Below, one piece after another: positions 21,531 through 33,895 of a stretch of 64,000 nucleotides of DNA. The stretch spans positions 59,406,513 through 59,470,512 of the forward strand of contig CM055092.1 in NCBI GenBank assembly GCA_029204225.1. The letters run 5' to 3'. Within the stretch, counting starts at the first letter, position 1. The number at the start of each line of letters is the position of its first letter. The position numbers and the translations under genes are program-made. The notes beneath the pieces are model-generated. The model searched no databases. It saw only the letters and a program-made list of their open reading frames with translations, and was not told where the DNA came from. Source of the stretch: Diphasiastrum complanatum. Its lineage: Eukaryota > Streptophyta > Lycopodiopsida > Lycopodiales > Lycopodiaceae.

Positions 21531-22319
21531 AGAGGTGCATTGCGGAGTACTCAATCTTTGCCTACCTTAAAGAGCCAAGATGGAAAAGTATCAAGATCAG
21601 GCTGGAGGAGACAAACCAAGGTGCAGAAGCAACAAGGCACGGAGTGGACCACAAAGTGGGCAATCAAACGATAAATCCTTTGGCTCAGAGAGCCTTGATA
21701 CCTGTGCAGAACTGATCAAATCTGGAGCTCAGGGAGCTCAACACAAAGTGCATCAAGGACAAATCAGGAGCTCAAAGGAGTTCCAAAGTCGAAAGTCAGA
21801 AGCAACAGGGACGAACATCTCAAAGAAAGGCCTCTGCCACGAGTTAATAAGGTTCTTGGGTTTTATGAAAGCGATATAAAACCTACGCTTTTCCCACATA
21901 AGTTTTCAATCATTCTCAGAGGGTCGGATGCCTTTTGAGTAGGGTGCCTAAGGGTATTCTGCCATCTCCTCTCAATAGATCAACTAGGGTATGGTCCTTT
22001 TCCGCCTCTTTACCATGGAAAGAGACTTCCTATCGGAAATAGGATAGATAATGTAATACAGAAACTTCCTACTTCTAATGCATGACTACGCCTAAAAATT
22101 GAACAAAGCAGTAGTGATGAAAATTAGGTTCAATCTTTAGCAACTAACTTTGAAATTGCTAGATACTAAGTGATTACGTAGCCAAACATAAAGTATTGAA
22201 TTCTTAGACAATTTCCATCAATTACAAAAACAATACAGAGATGCATGCATTCTGACATATACTGAATGCAATAAGAAGATAACATTGTTCAGAAAAACAA
22301 AATCAAATGCTAATGAGCA
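21531..22319. other. No recognisable gene
   Basis: This joins the tandem units to the inverted LTR B copy. No supported coding region or repeat. Confidence 0.3.
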
Positions 22320-23199
22320 CAAAACAATAGCGGATAAAAACTATGCACTCTAAGTTGTTTCTGAGTAGCTGAAAATAAGTCTGATAATAAGCAGTTTTGC
22401 TGGAGCAGAAGCGCAATAGCAACTCTAAAATAAATCTCTAAAAGACTGAGCTAGAATGCTCAAGAGAATTCAAACTTGAAAGCTTGATAGAGAGATAACA
22501 ACAATACTTTCTGATTGTGAATGATCTACTTGATAAGAGCGTAGGAAGCAGCATGTAATAACACTTGACTCCTTCACAATTTACAATGTTGATTCATTGC
22601 TTTCGAACTTGAAAAGAGATGTACGAACAGCTGATTTATACTAAGTAATTAGGTCGTCAAATGCGATTGCTAGTTGGCTGGTGTCCGCTGGCATTCATCT
22701 AGTTCCTTCTCAGAAATTGATTGCTAATAAGCAGTGAAAACTGGTCGTAAATAGTTCGTCTGCATAAACGAACTAAAACTGCCACAAGTGACAGTGTCAC
22801 AAAAAGACGACAGTGTCAATTTTTTGCAAAAAACTCGAGTGTTTTTAAATCTCATTTAGAGTAGCCCCACACTTTGCCAGAGTCATTTTCTTAACATTTG
22901 AGGCACTTTTGATGGAAAAAATGCGACTCTGCATATTACTCATAATTTTTGACAGGCGAAAAATGCAAAAAAGATGACATTGCATTTTTACACGTAATTC
23001 CTGACAGACGACAATGTCTGGATTGTAGAGAGAGAAAATGCAACACTATTGTCAAACTCCATTATTTTTGTAGACTGTGTAAAAACACTTGTAAATCTGC
23101 AGACTATGTAAAGACACGGGAAAATCCACATAACTAGATAAACAATGGATGAGGATTAAAACCGATTAGTCGACTAGTGAGAAGGAGAATAACCTAACA
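22320..23199 (-). mobile_element. Inverted LTR B fragment (3' LTR)
   Basis: The reverse complement matches the first part of the plus-strand LTR B, starting TGTTAGGTTATTCTCC at 23199. A polypurine tract (TCAAGAGAGAG, 23200-23210) lies immediately upstream in the element's direction, so this is the 3' LTR of a minus-strand copy. It is truncated at about 22320. Confidence 0.75.
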
Positions 23200-23210
23200 C
23201 TCTCTCTTGA

Positions 23211-23720
23211 CCGTCAAACTTAGTTCTACACAGAATCTTTTGTGTGCTTCCAAACTTAATGCTTTGGTAAAAATATATGTTTTCATATCTTGCATTCTAC
23301 AATACTACAATCTGACCTCTTCATTGAGAACTTTGCTTTTGACAAGATAATACTTCAGTTCAATGTGCTTACTCCTAGAATGAAATATCGAGTTGGCTGA
23401 TAAAGCAATGGCAGTTTGATTATCACAAAATACTATCGTCAGAGCATACTAATTCAGACCGATATCTAAGAGCCTTCCAATGTGTTACACCAGGATTAGT
23501 CATAAACTGATTGAGAGAGCTGATTGCAAAAGCTATGTCTAGCCTGGTATAGGTCATGGCATACATAAGAGATCCTATAATAGAATGATAAGGATACTCA
23601 TGCATCTGCTACTTCTCATGAATTGTTTGGGGACATTGGTCCTTTGACAATTTGAGACCTGGCTCCATCGGTGAGAGAGCTAACTTGCAATTAAGGCAGT
23701 GATAACTTGAAGCACACCCT
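23211..23720 (-). pseudogene. Copia RT end and RNase H (family B)
   Basis: The minus strand encodes PGLKLSKDQCP, then a block with SLMYAM and RLDIAFAISSLNQFM. A deletion follows, then VFCDNQTAIALSANSIFHSRSKHIEL and FTKAL. These are the standard RT-RNase H linker and C-terminal RNase H motifs of copia, and they lead directly into PPT and LTR. A stop interrupts before the MHEYPYHS segment. Confidence 0.8.
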
Positions 23721-24841
23721 ACCCATTGGTGCCAGATGTAGAGGTGGAGTTTTGGTATTATTCTTCGTCGACCTGACATTAAATAGATCTAAATCACACC
23801 TGTGCACAATGAATCGGACAAAGGTTCTTTTTTTTTGTATTTTTAGGATTTTGATGATTTTTTGGTGTTTTCTGATGGTTTTTCTGATGTTTTTGAAAAT
23901 CTGCTAGGAATTAATCTTCGCCCTTCAAACTGAAGGTTCTGTGATCAACACCGAAGGTGTTTGCAACTCGGCGACCGCAAACCCTCTCACTTATTAACTA
24001 GGGTTAGAGTTGCCTTGGAATCCGCAAACCCTCCAACACAGAGATGAAACTGTCAATGGCAGATACAAGTGATAAGAAAAAAAGACATGCAAGAAGCACT
24101 TAGATATGCAAGTTGTGAGGCTGTTGGGAGCTCTCCTGAGAATGTCATCTGTAGATCAGTTTCTTGTTTCTTGTTTTGTGAATTTTAGAGGATTGATTGT
24201 CATATTGCCATATTTTTGCCAAAAAAGTCACTTTTTTGTAAAATTATCAGTATTACTCTTGATCCTTCGCCAGAACCTTCGCCGAGTTTCCAAAACATTC
24301 TATTATAGCAAAATACTATTTTTGAGTTCGGCAAAAATTCTTCTTGATCAGATCATAGAAAATCTTGAATTTTACCCTCGCCAACCATAAAAAACTGTAT
24401 TTTCTTGTGTCATAAACCTTCGCCCGTTTTTCCATAATTGTATTTGTGTCAGATCTTTCACCTGAGAGGTCGGCGAAGGTTATTTCCCAAGAAATCATCA
24501 AAAAAAAATGTTCAGAGAGTTTTTTTTTCCAAAATAACACTATTGAACCTTCGTTGGGCCAATCTTCGCTTAGTGAACCTTCGCCAGACCTATTTTAAGT
24601 TTTTGATTTTTCAGATCAAGTTTCTGTCAAAATTTGGATCAAATCTGATATATTTTGAATTGGATTCTGAGAGATTTATCATTTTTAGAGAAGTATCGAT
24701 TGATCGAATCTCGAAAACTTTTTCATGATATAGAATCAGATTCTTGAAAAATGGAATAGATCTAGTAGATTTGATCTAAGATAGTTGTGATTAAAAAATC
24801 AAGATCCAATCTCATTGTCTGCTTAATCTAAATTTGTAAAG
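23721..24841 (+). other. Probable leader of the gypsy element
   Basis: This 1.1 kb precedes the gypsy gag. TGGTGCCAGATG at about 23733 has the form of a PBS, but I cannot name its tRNA. The stretch 23920-24600 repeats CTTCGCC-type motifs at least eight times on both strands. There is no coding pattern. Confidence 0.4.
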
Positions 24842-25975
24842 ATGGCTGTCCCTGGAGGTGCTCGACAGGAAGTCAATCCAATTATTGTTAGAAGAGCACC
24901 CCGTTTGGATCTACCCAAATATAATGGATTAACAGATCCAGTTAGATTTCTTCAGATCTATGCTGAATCCTGTGAAGTCTATGGTGAGATTTATCCTCAA
25001 GATAAACTTAAGCTGTTTCCTATGGCCTTAACAGGTGCAGCACAGGTTTGGTACTATAACCAAGACAAAACTGAGCGTACAAATTGGGAGGTTGTTAAGC
25101 GAGCCCTTATCACATGGTTCAAATCGCAAAAGTTTATGGAAGACCCTTTCCTACTTCTAAGTAAAATTAAAATGGAAAAGCTTGAGATTACATTGAATGG
25201 GTGAAACATCTTAGATTTGAATGCGAACCTGAGCTGATTAACGAAAATGCCATGATTATGTGATTTTTGTCAAGTCTATCTAAACGGATCAGACGTGAGT
25301 TGAAACGCCATAATGAGTATGCACTCTTGCAAAATGCAATGGACGATGCAATTTGGGAGGAGGATGAAGATTCAGATGAGGAGCCAAATATCAGTATGTT
25401 GTCTTATACAGCAAGACAGACTACTACGACATCCACTACTATTGCATCAACGAATGCCAATGCTATTACAGAAATGATGCTTAATGAGTTCGAGAAACTT
25501 GGGAAGAACCAGCAGAAACAGATGGAAAAGTTGCAGTTGCAATTTGATGAGAAGATCAAAGCATTGGAAAATTTCCACGGGGAAGCAAACAAGGAACCTG
25601 AAAAGCTTGCAAAGACTTTTCCTACCAGGAAAAATGTTTGGTGTCCTATTTGTACAGGAAATCACACAGTGAACGAGTTTCCTCAATTGAAAAAATGAAT
25701 GGAACTCAGTGTTTGCCATCTGTGTAATTCACCTAATCATGAGACTGCTTTTTGCAACTTCAACCCTCGGATAATTCAACAACAGTATGTCCAGATGGGA
25801 TATCGAGAACCACAATATGGAGGTAATCCAGCAGTAAGACAACGACAATCTGCTCTTGGATATCCGAAACGTTTAGCTTTACCTGCCTCACCAAAGCACT
25901 CCGCTCCTCCTGCCAATTTGATGGAACCAGAACCTTATGGAAGTGCTGAGTGTAGTGTCATGGATCTTTCGTAGT
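24842..25975 (+). pseudogene. Gypsy gag, N-terminal and middle part
   Basis: The protein opens with the ATG at 24842 (MAVPGGARQEVN). It has the retrotransposon gag domain (DKLKLFPMALTGAAQVWYYNQ), then an acidic segment and a coiled coil (LGKNQQKQMEKLQLQFDEK). Two zinc fingers follow: CPICTGNHTVNEF, whose last Cys is lost, and CHLCNSPNHETAFC, which is complete. A frameshift near 25195 and another near 25690 break it. It ends with TAG at 25973, where the inserted block starts. Confidence 0.8.
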
Positions 25976-26755
25976 ATAGCCCTTCCGCCTGTCAACAAAG
26001 GTTAGATCATTGGGTAGGTGCCTAACTATGCATAGATGCTACTTTTAGTTAACTTCCTACTTTCTCCCTTAACTCTACTCACCACTATACTACTCCTCTT
26101 TAACTCTACTCCTCCACACTAACATTCATCATAGTTTTGGTTGAAGGGAAGGGATGAAGAAGAAGAGATTGAGAAGAGAAGAGAAAGAGAGAGAAAGAGA
26201 GTGAGAGTGGAGGTTAGCTCAAATGCTCCTTATGCTTGCTAATGGAAAAACATTCACTATGGCAAACAATAAAACATGGAAACAGAAAGCATTAGAAAAC
26301 TCAACCAAGAGCAATAGCAAGTAGTGAATAGCAATGAGGATGCTTCGCTTCCAAAAATGGTAGAGTTTTCTCTTTTTCATTAAGCATGGAAATAGTGTAC
26401 AAATGGTGTCTTTTTATAAAATGGGAAAGGCCCTTGCCCCTCAATCTTATTGGCTAATATTCACAATGATCCTAACCATTCATCTTGGACCCAACTTGAT
26501 CCAAGGGTCCACAAAAAGTACACTAGAAATCACAAGATTCATGTGAGTCCCAATTTGGACCCAACTCTAAAAATTGATCTCTAAGTTTAAAAATGACATT
26601 GGGCCTCTAGTTTTATTTTAATTACAAGGCCCAAGTCAAGTTTACTCTATTTACAACTTCAATTGCGTGCTCATTGGGCCATGGGCTTATACACGCAGGA
26701 TGCCATGCCGCGCAACACATTTTATTGGAGGATTTTATTATTTACACTTTGTTGG
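25976..26755. mobile_element. Non-coding insertion in gypsy gag
   Basis: About 780 bp without coding pattern separate two parts of one gag. The edges carry an 8-bp inverted repeat (CAACAAAG near 25997 and CTTTGTTG near 26747). It contains GA-rich runs and CTCTACTC-type repeats. It could be a MITE or solo LTR; no target duplication could be shown. Confidence 0.45.
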
Positions 26756-27300
26756 GAATACCCCCAACACTGAGCAATGGAACTATGGTAATGATCAAAA
26801 GGTTGATCTTCAGAACAATATGCCATTTATACTGCCGCTCAACAAGAAGCTTCTAGAAATTAGACCAGAGCACCACTTAGATGCTTTGCATGTGGAGAAA
26901 ATCACAGAGTTGCAGAATGTCCAAATAAAGAGAAATTTGTACCATTATGTCGTGACTGTGGTTATGGGCATTGCTATAAAAGCTGTCCAGCAAGACCGAA
27001 GCCACCACCAGCTATAGCACCTGTAAATTTGATAACAATCAAGCAAAGACCAGTAGCTCAGAATAAACCAAGTGCACCCTTGATGGTGGTCACCAGAGCA
27101 CATAAGCAAAAGGAACCAATAGTGGATCTAGTACCTGCTGATTATATACCATTGAACGATACACCAATAGCATGGGGAGTCTATCTAAATCTTAATGCAA
27201 AAAAATGAATATATCAGAATATGAGACAGTGGATTAAACATCTGCAAGAAGAAGAGGAGCCTGAGGCTGCTAAATCAACAACTGAAGTTTGATCTTCACC
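26756..27300 (+). pseudogene. Gypsy gag C-terminal zinc fingers
   Basis: Encodes CFACGENHRVAEC (26880-26920), then LCRDCGYGHCYKSC, a second Cys/His cluster, followed by a Pro-rich tail and the segment PADYIPLNDTPIAWGVY. Multiple frames and a TGA at 27206 show decay. Matches the isolated fragment at 17356-17510. Confidence 0.7.
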
Positions 27301-27301
27301 A

Positions 27302-28653
27302 TTGCAGACTTCAAGAAATTTACGTACCGATATGAATGATCAGTTACATCATCTTGAAGAACCCTTCAAGATGACGAAACCAAAAGCACCACAAACAGAA
27401 CTACTCATGAACATTTTGTCTAGTAAGATCAATATTTCACTAGGAGAGTTGCTGAAGTTGGTGCCAAAAGCAAAAGAAGTCTTAGCGCAAAAGTTAGCTC
27501 AAGAAGAACCAGAAGTTCATCAGGAGCCACTTTTTGTGCTAGATTTAAAGAATCTAACAAAGTACTCCATGTTGGAGTCGCTTGGGAAAGTGAACAAAAG
27601 AATATCACTCTGCTGATACAACATAGACAATTTCCTAAAGAAGCAGCCATGATAGATGGTGGTTCAAGAGTTAACCTGATCTCTACAAAGCTATGTGCAA
27701 AATGGGGCCTTACAAAAATGAAACCTGTTACTTTTGCTACTAAGCTAGTTGATCAAACGACAGTTCGTCCACGAGGAATGGTGGAAGATATACCTGTCAG
27801 AATTGCAGGAGTACAAATCGTCATTACTTTCATAGTGATGGACTTACCAAAAGCGCCTAATGATTACCGAGTTCTATTGGGACATCCATGGTTACGAGTT
27901 GCACAAGTAATTCATAACCGGAGTACCGGACAAATCACTTTTGAAGATCATGAACGTGTAGTTAAAATTGATCCTACAACTTGGACTATCAAACCAATGG
28001 TTCAAAAAGAGCATGACAATTCGTCAACAACGAATCACACTTGTGACCAACCACATAAAAATTTGGGAGTTCATTACGATTCTCAAACGGATATGGCCAA
28101 TTGGAATGAAGCTCTTGCAACGATTGACTGTACAGCAGGATATATGTGTCAACAAGATAATCAATTAGATTTGAGTGATATTTCCTTATTAGATCGAACT
28201 TTGGATACACCAATCACGTTTCCACTAAATGTGCTGAATGTAGCCTGGATATCAGCAGAACCTATACCAGATTCGATTGAGGATGAACTCATTTCTGTGA
28301 GTCATGCCTTGACTTATGATGGCAATGCAGAACTTACGGATGAGCAAATTCTAAATCATATGGATCTGACCAGATTTGGAGTGCGTAATGTTCCTGATGA
28401 ACCGACAATCAAACTGCCCAAAGCAGTTATATTGAAGGAAGACAGGATCACAGGATCGATGACGAAGAAACAAGCTAAGCAACATTATAATATGGTTCTG
28501 AAATGGAAAAATCTCCCTCAGAAGATTGATTCAAAGGAAGTGCCACCATTATTGGATAAAGACAAAGGAAAAGTCGAGGATGATTCTTCAAGTCAGATTT
28601 TTAGTAAGACATCATCATCTAGGAAGTCTTCACCTTTGAAAAAAGATTTATGA
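27302..28653 (+). pseudogene. Gypsy aspartic protease region
   Basis: The catalytic motif is MIDGGSRVNLIS at about 27649, where DGGS replaces the usual DTGS/DSGS. The C-terminal LLGHPWLRVAQVI matches the ILGxPWL block of gypsy proteases. An Asp/Glu- and Lys-rich linker to RT follows. It is preceded by a helical region (PKAKEVLAQKLAQEEPE) and a TGA at 27614. The frame ends at TGA 28651-28653, probably a former CGA. Confidence 0.75.
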
Positions 28654-28659
28654 TCTCGA

Positions 28660-30613
28660 AAGTCATCACCTCCATGATCAATTCCTGCTAAGAAGACTAA
28701 ACGAAGATCCAAGACAAGTCCTTTCGAAAAAGAACAAGCAAACGTAGAGCATGATATGCTCGAGCATTTTAAATATTTTACACTAGATGATGTGGTTATC
28801 ATGTTACCTAAAGCACATCGTGAACTTGAAGAACACATGTCAGAATCTAAAGAAGTTTACGATGGCCCAGCTAAGACGCAGCCAATGAATCTTGCCGAGC
28901 TAGGAAAACTGGAATAGATTGTACAAGTTGAATCACAACTTACTCTTGAACAATATCAAGCACTCTGCTTGTTACTTATTAAGTATCAAGATTGCTTTGC
29001 ATGGACTTATCAAGATTTGAAGGGTATTCCGACATCAGTGATTGAACATACCACACCTTTAGTACCTGATGCAGTTCCAAAGGTCACAAAGGTCTATCGC
29101 TGTAATCCTAATGTAGCGGATCTGATAAAGAAAGAACTTCAGAGATTGCTTGACGTCGATTTTATTTATGAGATCGAGCATACTGAATGGATTTCATCGA
29201 TTGTCATTGTTCCTAAGAAAAATGAGAAATTGAGGATCTGTGTGAACCTCAAAGTATTGAACAAAGTGACGCAGAAGGATCACTTTTTGTTACCTTTTAC
29301 TGAAAGCATTTTGGATCGCCTTGCTGGAGTGAAAGCTTATAGTTTTCTAGATGGATTTAGTGGTTACAACCAGGTTAAGATCGCACCTGCCGATCGCTAC
29401 AAAACCGCTTTTGCAATAGAATGGGACACCTATGCTTACAAAGTAATGTCGTTTGGACTCTATAATGCACCAAGTTCATTCCAAAGAGTAATGCAATTTG
29501 CTTTTAAAGATTATCTGTAGAAATTCCTTGAAATTTACTTGGACGACTTGGGAGTTCATAGTACAGATACAGACCACCTGGATTGACTGGAAAAAGTATC
29601 TGAAAGATGTCGCAAATATCAAATTTCTCTAAATCCAGAAAAATGTCAGATATGGGTTTCCCACGGAGTTGTGCTTGGACATGTGATATCTAGACATGGT
29701 ATTGTCACAGATTATTCTAAGATCAAAGTTATTGTGGAATTGCCACCACCAGCAACAATTTGTGGAGTTTACGTGTTTATGGGTCTTGCGAACTACTATC
29801 GAATCTTTATTATCTTCTTTGCGGATTTAGCACGACCTATATACAAGCTGACTATTGTTCCTATTTGGATAGTAGAAGCGTTAGAAGCCTTTGAAAAATT
29901 AAAAAAAGCATTAACTTCAGCACCAATACTGTGTTCTCCAGATTGGACAATAGAATTTTATGTTCATACGGATGCTTCAAAATACGCCATTGGATCAGTT
30001 TTGACGTAGCCAATTGACTATAAGAAGGATTATCCTATATGATTTGCAAACAGACAGCTTATAGATCTAGAAAAGAATTATTCAACAACAGAATGTGAGG
30101 CATTGGCCATGATTTTTTCTGTTCAAAAATTTCGTCACTACCTCATGGAAACGCACTTTGCATTTTATACGGATCATCAACCGTTACTTTACTTGGTAAA
30201 CAAGACGTGCAATACTGGACGTATTGCAAGATGGTTATTGTTATTGACTGAATTTGACTTTCGAATTGTAGTTCGAAAGGGGAAACAACATTATCTAGCC
30301 GATCACGTTTCGCGAATCGAATCCGCACCAGCTAACACTGAAGTGGATGATGAATTGCCAGATGCTGCGTTATTCTATGTTGAAGCAGTATCTGAGTGGG
30401 CAGCAAATATTGTTGAGTACTTGATGCTAGGACAACCAAATGACTCCCTGACAAAAGTACAGAAGAGACAATTGATTCATAAGGCTCAACCTTATCAATT
30501 AATTACAAGACAACTGTATCGTCGTGGATTGGATAATATTTTACAAAGGTGTGTTTTACCGCATGAAGTACCAGAGTTAATCATGTTTTCACATGATGGC
30601 ATGAGTGGAGGAC
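28660..30613 (+). pseudogene. Gypsy reverse transcriptase and RNase H
   Basis: RT motifs run in order: SSIVIVPKKN, LRICVNLKVLN, YSFLDGFSGYNQV, TAFAIEWDTYAYKVMSFGL and the active site YLDD (29536-29547), then GVVLGHVIS and the thumb. RNase H shows the first Asp region (FYVHTDASKYAIGSVL), TTECEALAMIFSVQKFRHYL and the end GKQHYLADHVSRIE. An integrase zinc-domain start (YRRGLDNILQRCVLPHE) follows. Stops at 28917, 29518, 29584, 30007 and near 30042 make it inactive. The stops at 29518, 29584 and 30007 fit CAG or CGA to stop changes. Confidence 0.85.
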
Positions 30614-30704
30614 AACCCACCTAATGTCACTACAATCGTTGTTCAAAATATGCTCCCCATGATAAAGAATCAATGCACCATTAACCATGGTGAAGATTCA
30701 AGAA
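30614..30704 (+). repeat. 91-bp direct repeat, copy 1
   Basis: Nearly identical (about two mismatches) to 33805-33895. It begins exactly where the gypsy coding sequence stops. Contents: CACCTAATGTCACTACAATC, then GATAAAGAATCAATG and CCATTAACCATGG. Confidence 0.85.
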
Positions 30705-33700
30705 TACACTTAACCCCTTGCTTGTACCCTTTGGTCCAATGTTGAAATTTGACGTTCAGGTTTGCTCATTGTGTTATATATCCATGATGTCTTTCACAAT
30801 GTTCATGGTCATTATGCACATGTGATGTCTTTACTAAGAACCCGTCCTTCAAGTTTAACTTTATGTAGGTACTTTCATGCAAATTTAATTTTATAGCTTT
30901 CAATATTAAACTCCAAGTAAAAATGTATAAGATTGTACCTATTAACATTTCACATATCAAATTTCCAAGTAAACCATTCACTAAACAAGATTTGAGGCTT
31001 CATTTTCATGATTTATGGGTAAAACTTTGATAATTTAAAATAAATAAGAAAGCCAAGTAATAAAGATTATCGGCTAAAGCTTAAAGCACATTGAAGTGTG
31101 TGAAAAAAATAAAATCTTAACTTCAAACTTTAAGTATTTGAATTTAGTAAGTGGGAGGGAGGGGGTGAGGGATCGTTTTGGGGTCCACCCCTCAATGCAC
31201 ACAATGTACAAATGTATGGGAATATGCACATTTCCCATACATGCATCTTCCTCCCCAAGTTTTTTAGTTAGAAAAAGCTCGTGCATGGGTGAGGGGAGGA
31301 GGATGCATGGGTGCACCCATACACATGCGCAAAACTGTGTCCAAAGATGTCTGTATAAGTCAGCCTAATCTTGGTTTGAGCACTAAGATCTGAAGTAGGT
31401 TGATTGGATGAAAAAATTGTGCTGGTAAAAGTATGATGGTTGGAAAACTTGTGATGTGGAATTATTCACTTCAGAGATTTCTCAGATATGTTATTTACTC
31501 AAGAAAAATAGAATCTTTTGTTGCTGAGTTACAAGATTCTCAATGAGATATGTGAGTAACATATGCAGATTTTGGAGGAATCTGCCAGTTAATAACATAT
31601 GTGTTTATGTACTGGGTCATAGTGAGATTATTCTCATATGTGCACGATTAATCTTGTTTGGATCTACTATGTATTCCTGGTTACTAAGGTTATCTGGTGC
31701 ACTTAACCTAGTCGTTGAACATAGACATATGATCAAGTATTGTGTTTGACAATTACCTATAGAGTTAACAGATCCATTCTGATAGATCTATAGGTTAACT
31801 TAAAAGTGATTTGGATATGGATCTAAATCTGGTATTGTCTAGAACAATTAAGATCTGCACCTAGACATTTAAGATTTCTTAATCATGAGCAATTAACTCG
31901 AGTAGTTGATCTACTCTTGTGGAAGTTCATTAGTAAAATGGACAGTGTGAAAAGAATTCACCGAAAACTGTTTGTTTTGTGTGTATTACTTGTAAGACAC
32001 ATAATTTATGAGTCATTCGGATTCATCAAGGAATTGTGTGCATAGGATACTGAATTCTTGGGTGAGTATTTTTCAGTTGAGGAATGTACTTGATTCATTA
32101 GTGATAGTGTCTCTGTGAGCTCAATTGGATACCGGATCCTAATGGTTCCAAGAATGGTAAAGTGAATTTAGTTGGAATTTAGCATGACTTTGTAATCTTT
32201 AGATATTGTTCTAGGTGATTGTATAAAGTTTATCTTGTTAAAGGCATGTATATAAAATGGTCTTTAATTACTTGGTTGATTGTAGAATTTGGAACTGATA
32301 ATCTGATTAAGAATCTGTTTGGAAGAATATTCTTGAAATCCAGTGATTCTCCTTGTGAAAAAGATTTTAGAATGATTCTTATATTTCTCGAGTTGTATGT
32401 TGTGCATGTACCCCGATATTTTTTAATGATTAAGTATGGTTTTGAAACCCAGTAATTATGATTGACGAATCATAAGGTTCTAAATATTTATGATTGATGG
32501 ATCATAATTAGATACTTAAAGGTCATTAGAAGATTATAAGAGTGAGGATTCTTAAGATAATGAGTAATTCTTGTTCAATTGGGAGAGTCAAGAATTTAGA
32601 TATGTTATTTGAACTCTAAATTTCTTTACTCCAGCACATACTTGAGATTGTGTGGATCTCACAGGCATTTTCATCAAGTAATTGCTTACGAGGAATTTGC
32701 TTACCTTACAGATTGTAGTCTATAAGTGCTTGTGTGCAAAGTTCAGTCTATATCTCCATATTTATAGGAGACAAATAACTCTATTAAGATACGGATAGTT
32801 GCTGATTTCTGGCAATGGTGCTAGAAATGAGGCTATTAACTCATTAGAGTAACTATAGTACTCTGGATTGAGTTATAATTGTCTAAGGCTTGATGGATCT
32901 CCTAGAGATTTTAGATGACTAAATTGTGGTATTTTAGAATATTTGGATATTCTACGAATATTTGTACCAAAAAGCATTATTTTCTGCAAGAAATTGACAT
33001 GGAATTTCTTCAGCTTTCGGATTAAAAATACTACAATTACATGGTAAGCATTGGAGTTTTCACATTAACTAGTATAGAACTCGGATTTCCAATCTTTCCT
33101 ATCTTGGCAATTCCTCCCTTAACGCTTTTTGAAAATTACATTCATATCAACTTGAAACATGTGTGGTATGATAAATTAGTCCAATTCACTCAAATCAATC
33201 ATAAGATGATGTCAAAACAAGCATCAATCAACCCAGCCTTGATTTCCAATGTCTCAAATCGCTTAATCTCAAGTGTAAATATAATGGATCCTCATTAATC
33301 TTTAATGAATCATCTCACATATGAGTACTAGGGTTACAAGCATTTAGGTACAACCTTAAAGATAACATCTAGTACTCTAAGTATGAATATTCACCTACTC
33401 CATGAATGAGTTTAGGTGAATCACATAGCTAGTCACCAGTTCCTCAAATATCTCTTAAAAAGTAGGACCACAAGTTTGGCACGTGCAAGCCACCAATGAG
33501 GTGGGTGGTTAAGTGATTCCATAAGTGTCTAACATCACTATTATCACTCAAACCCTAGACTCATTCATGAAAATATCTTTGCTACGACACCCAATAAAAA
33601 AGTAGAAATTCAGATTTTTTTTTTGTCTTACGATACCTTTTGAAAGAATAGAAATTAGAATCGAGCCATTTACCATGGTTCAGTGTATTACTCAAATAAG

Positions 33701-33804
33701 CATATTCAACACCATGTTGACAAGTCATTCTTGGTGCAATAACCATCTAATGGTGAAGGTCTCTCCAAGATGATATCATATCTCTCCACCCTTAGATCTT
33801 TGAG
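30705..33804. other. 3.1 kb without recognised genes between the 91-bp repeats
   Basis: AT-rich sequence with only short frames. A purine-rich run (GGGAGGGAGGGGGTGAGGG, 31153-31171) precedes a palindromic patch with TGCATGGGTG copies (31284-31320). Diverged copies of GATTGA(C/T)GAATCATAA occur near 32459-32505. No transposon protein is visible, so this may be old flanking DNA or an element without coding capacity. Confidence 0.35.
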
Positions 33805-33895
33805 AACCCACCTAATGTCACTACAATCGTTGTTCAAAATATGCTCTCCATGATAAAGAATCAATGCACCATTAACCATGGTGAAGATTTAAGAA
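33805..33895 (+). repeat. 91-bp direct repeat, copy 2
   Basis: Second copy of 30614-30704, offset 3,191 bp. It lies about 120 bp before the DnaJ start codon, so it is in the promoter or 5' leader of that gene. Confidence 0.85.

Larger units (their letters stand above)
24842..30613 (+). mobile_element. Ty3/gypsy retrotransposon, gag to RNase H
   Basis: The plus-strand order is gag with zinc fingers, aspartic protease, reverse transcriptase, RNase H and the start of the integrase zinc domain. Order RT-RNase H-integrase marks it as Ty3/gypsy. It is cut at 30613 inside the integrase HHCC domain, exactly where a 91-bp repeat begins, so integrase core, 3' LTR and PPT are missing. A non-coding block of about 780 bp is inserted in gag. 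Confidence 0.85.

Noticed and set aside
23730-23745. Gypsy PBS of a non-Met tRNA type
   Set aside because: TGGTGCCAGATG has the right form, but no LTR end is visible to its left and I could not match it to a tRNA 3' end.
31096-31368. Overlapping 80-90 residue frames on both strands
   Set aside because: They follow a low-complexity GGGAGGG/TGCATGGG patch; no domain and no similarity to other parts of the window.
30705-33804. A complete transposon bounded by the 91-bp repeats as LTRs
   Set aside because: The repeats lack TG...CA ends, no PBS or polypurine tract adjoins them, and no retroelement protein lies between.
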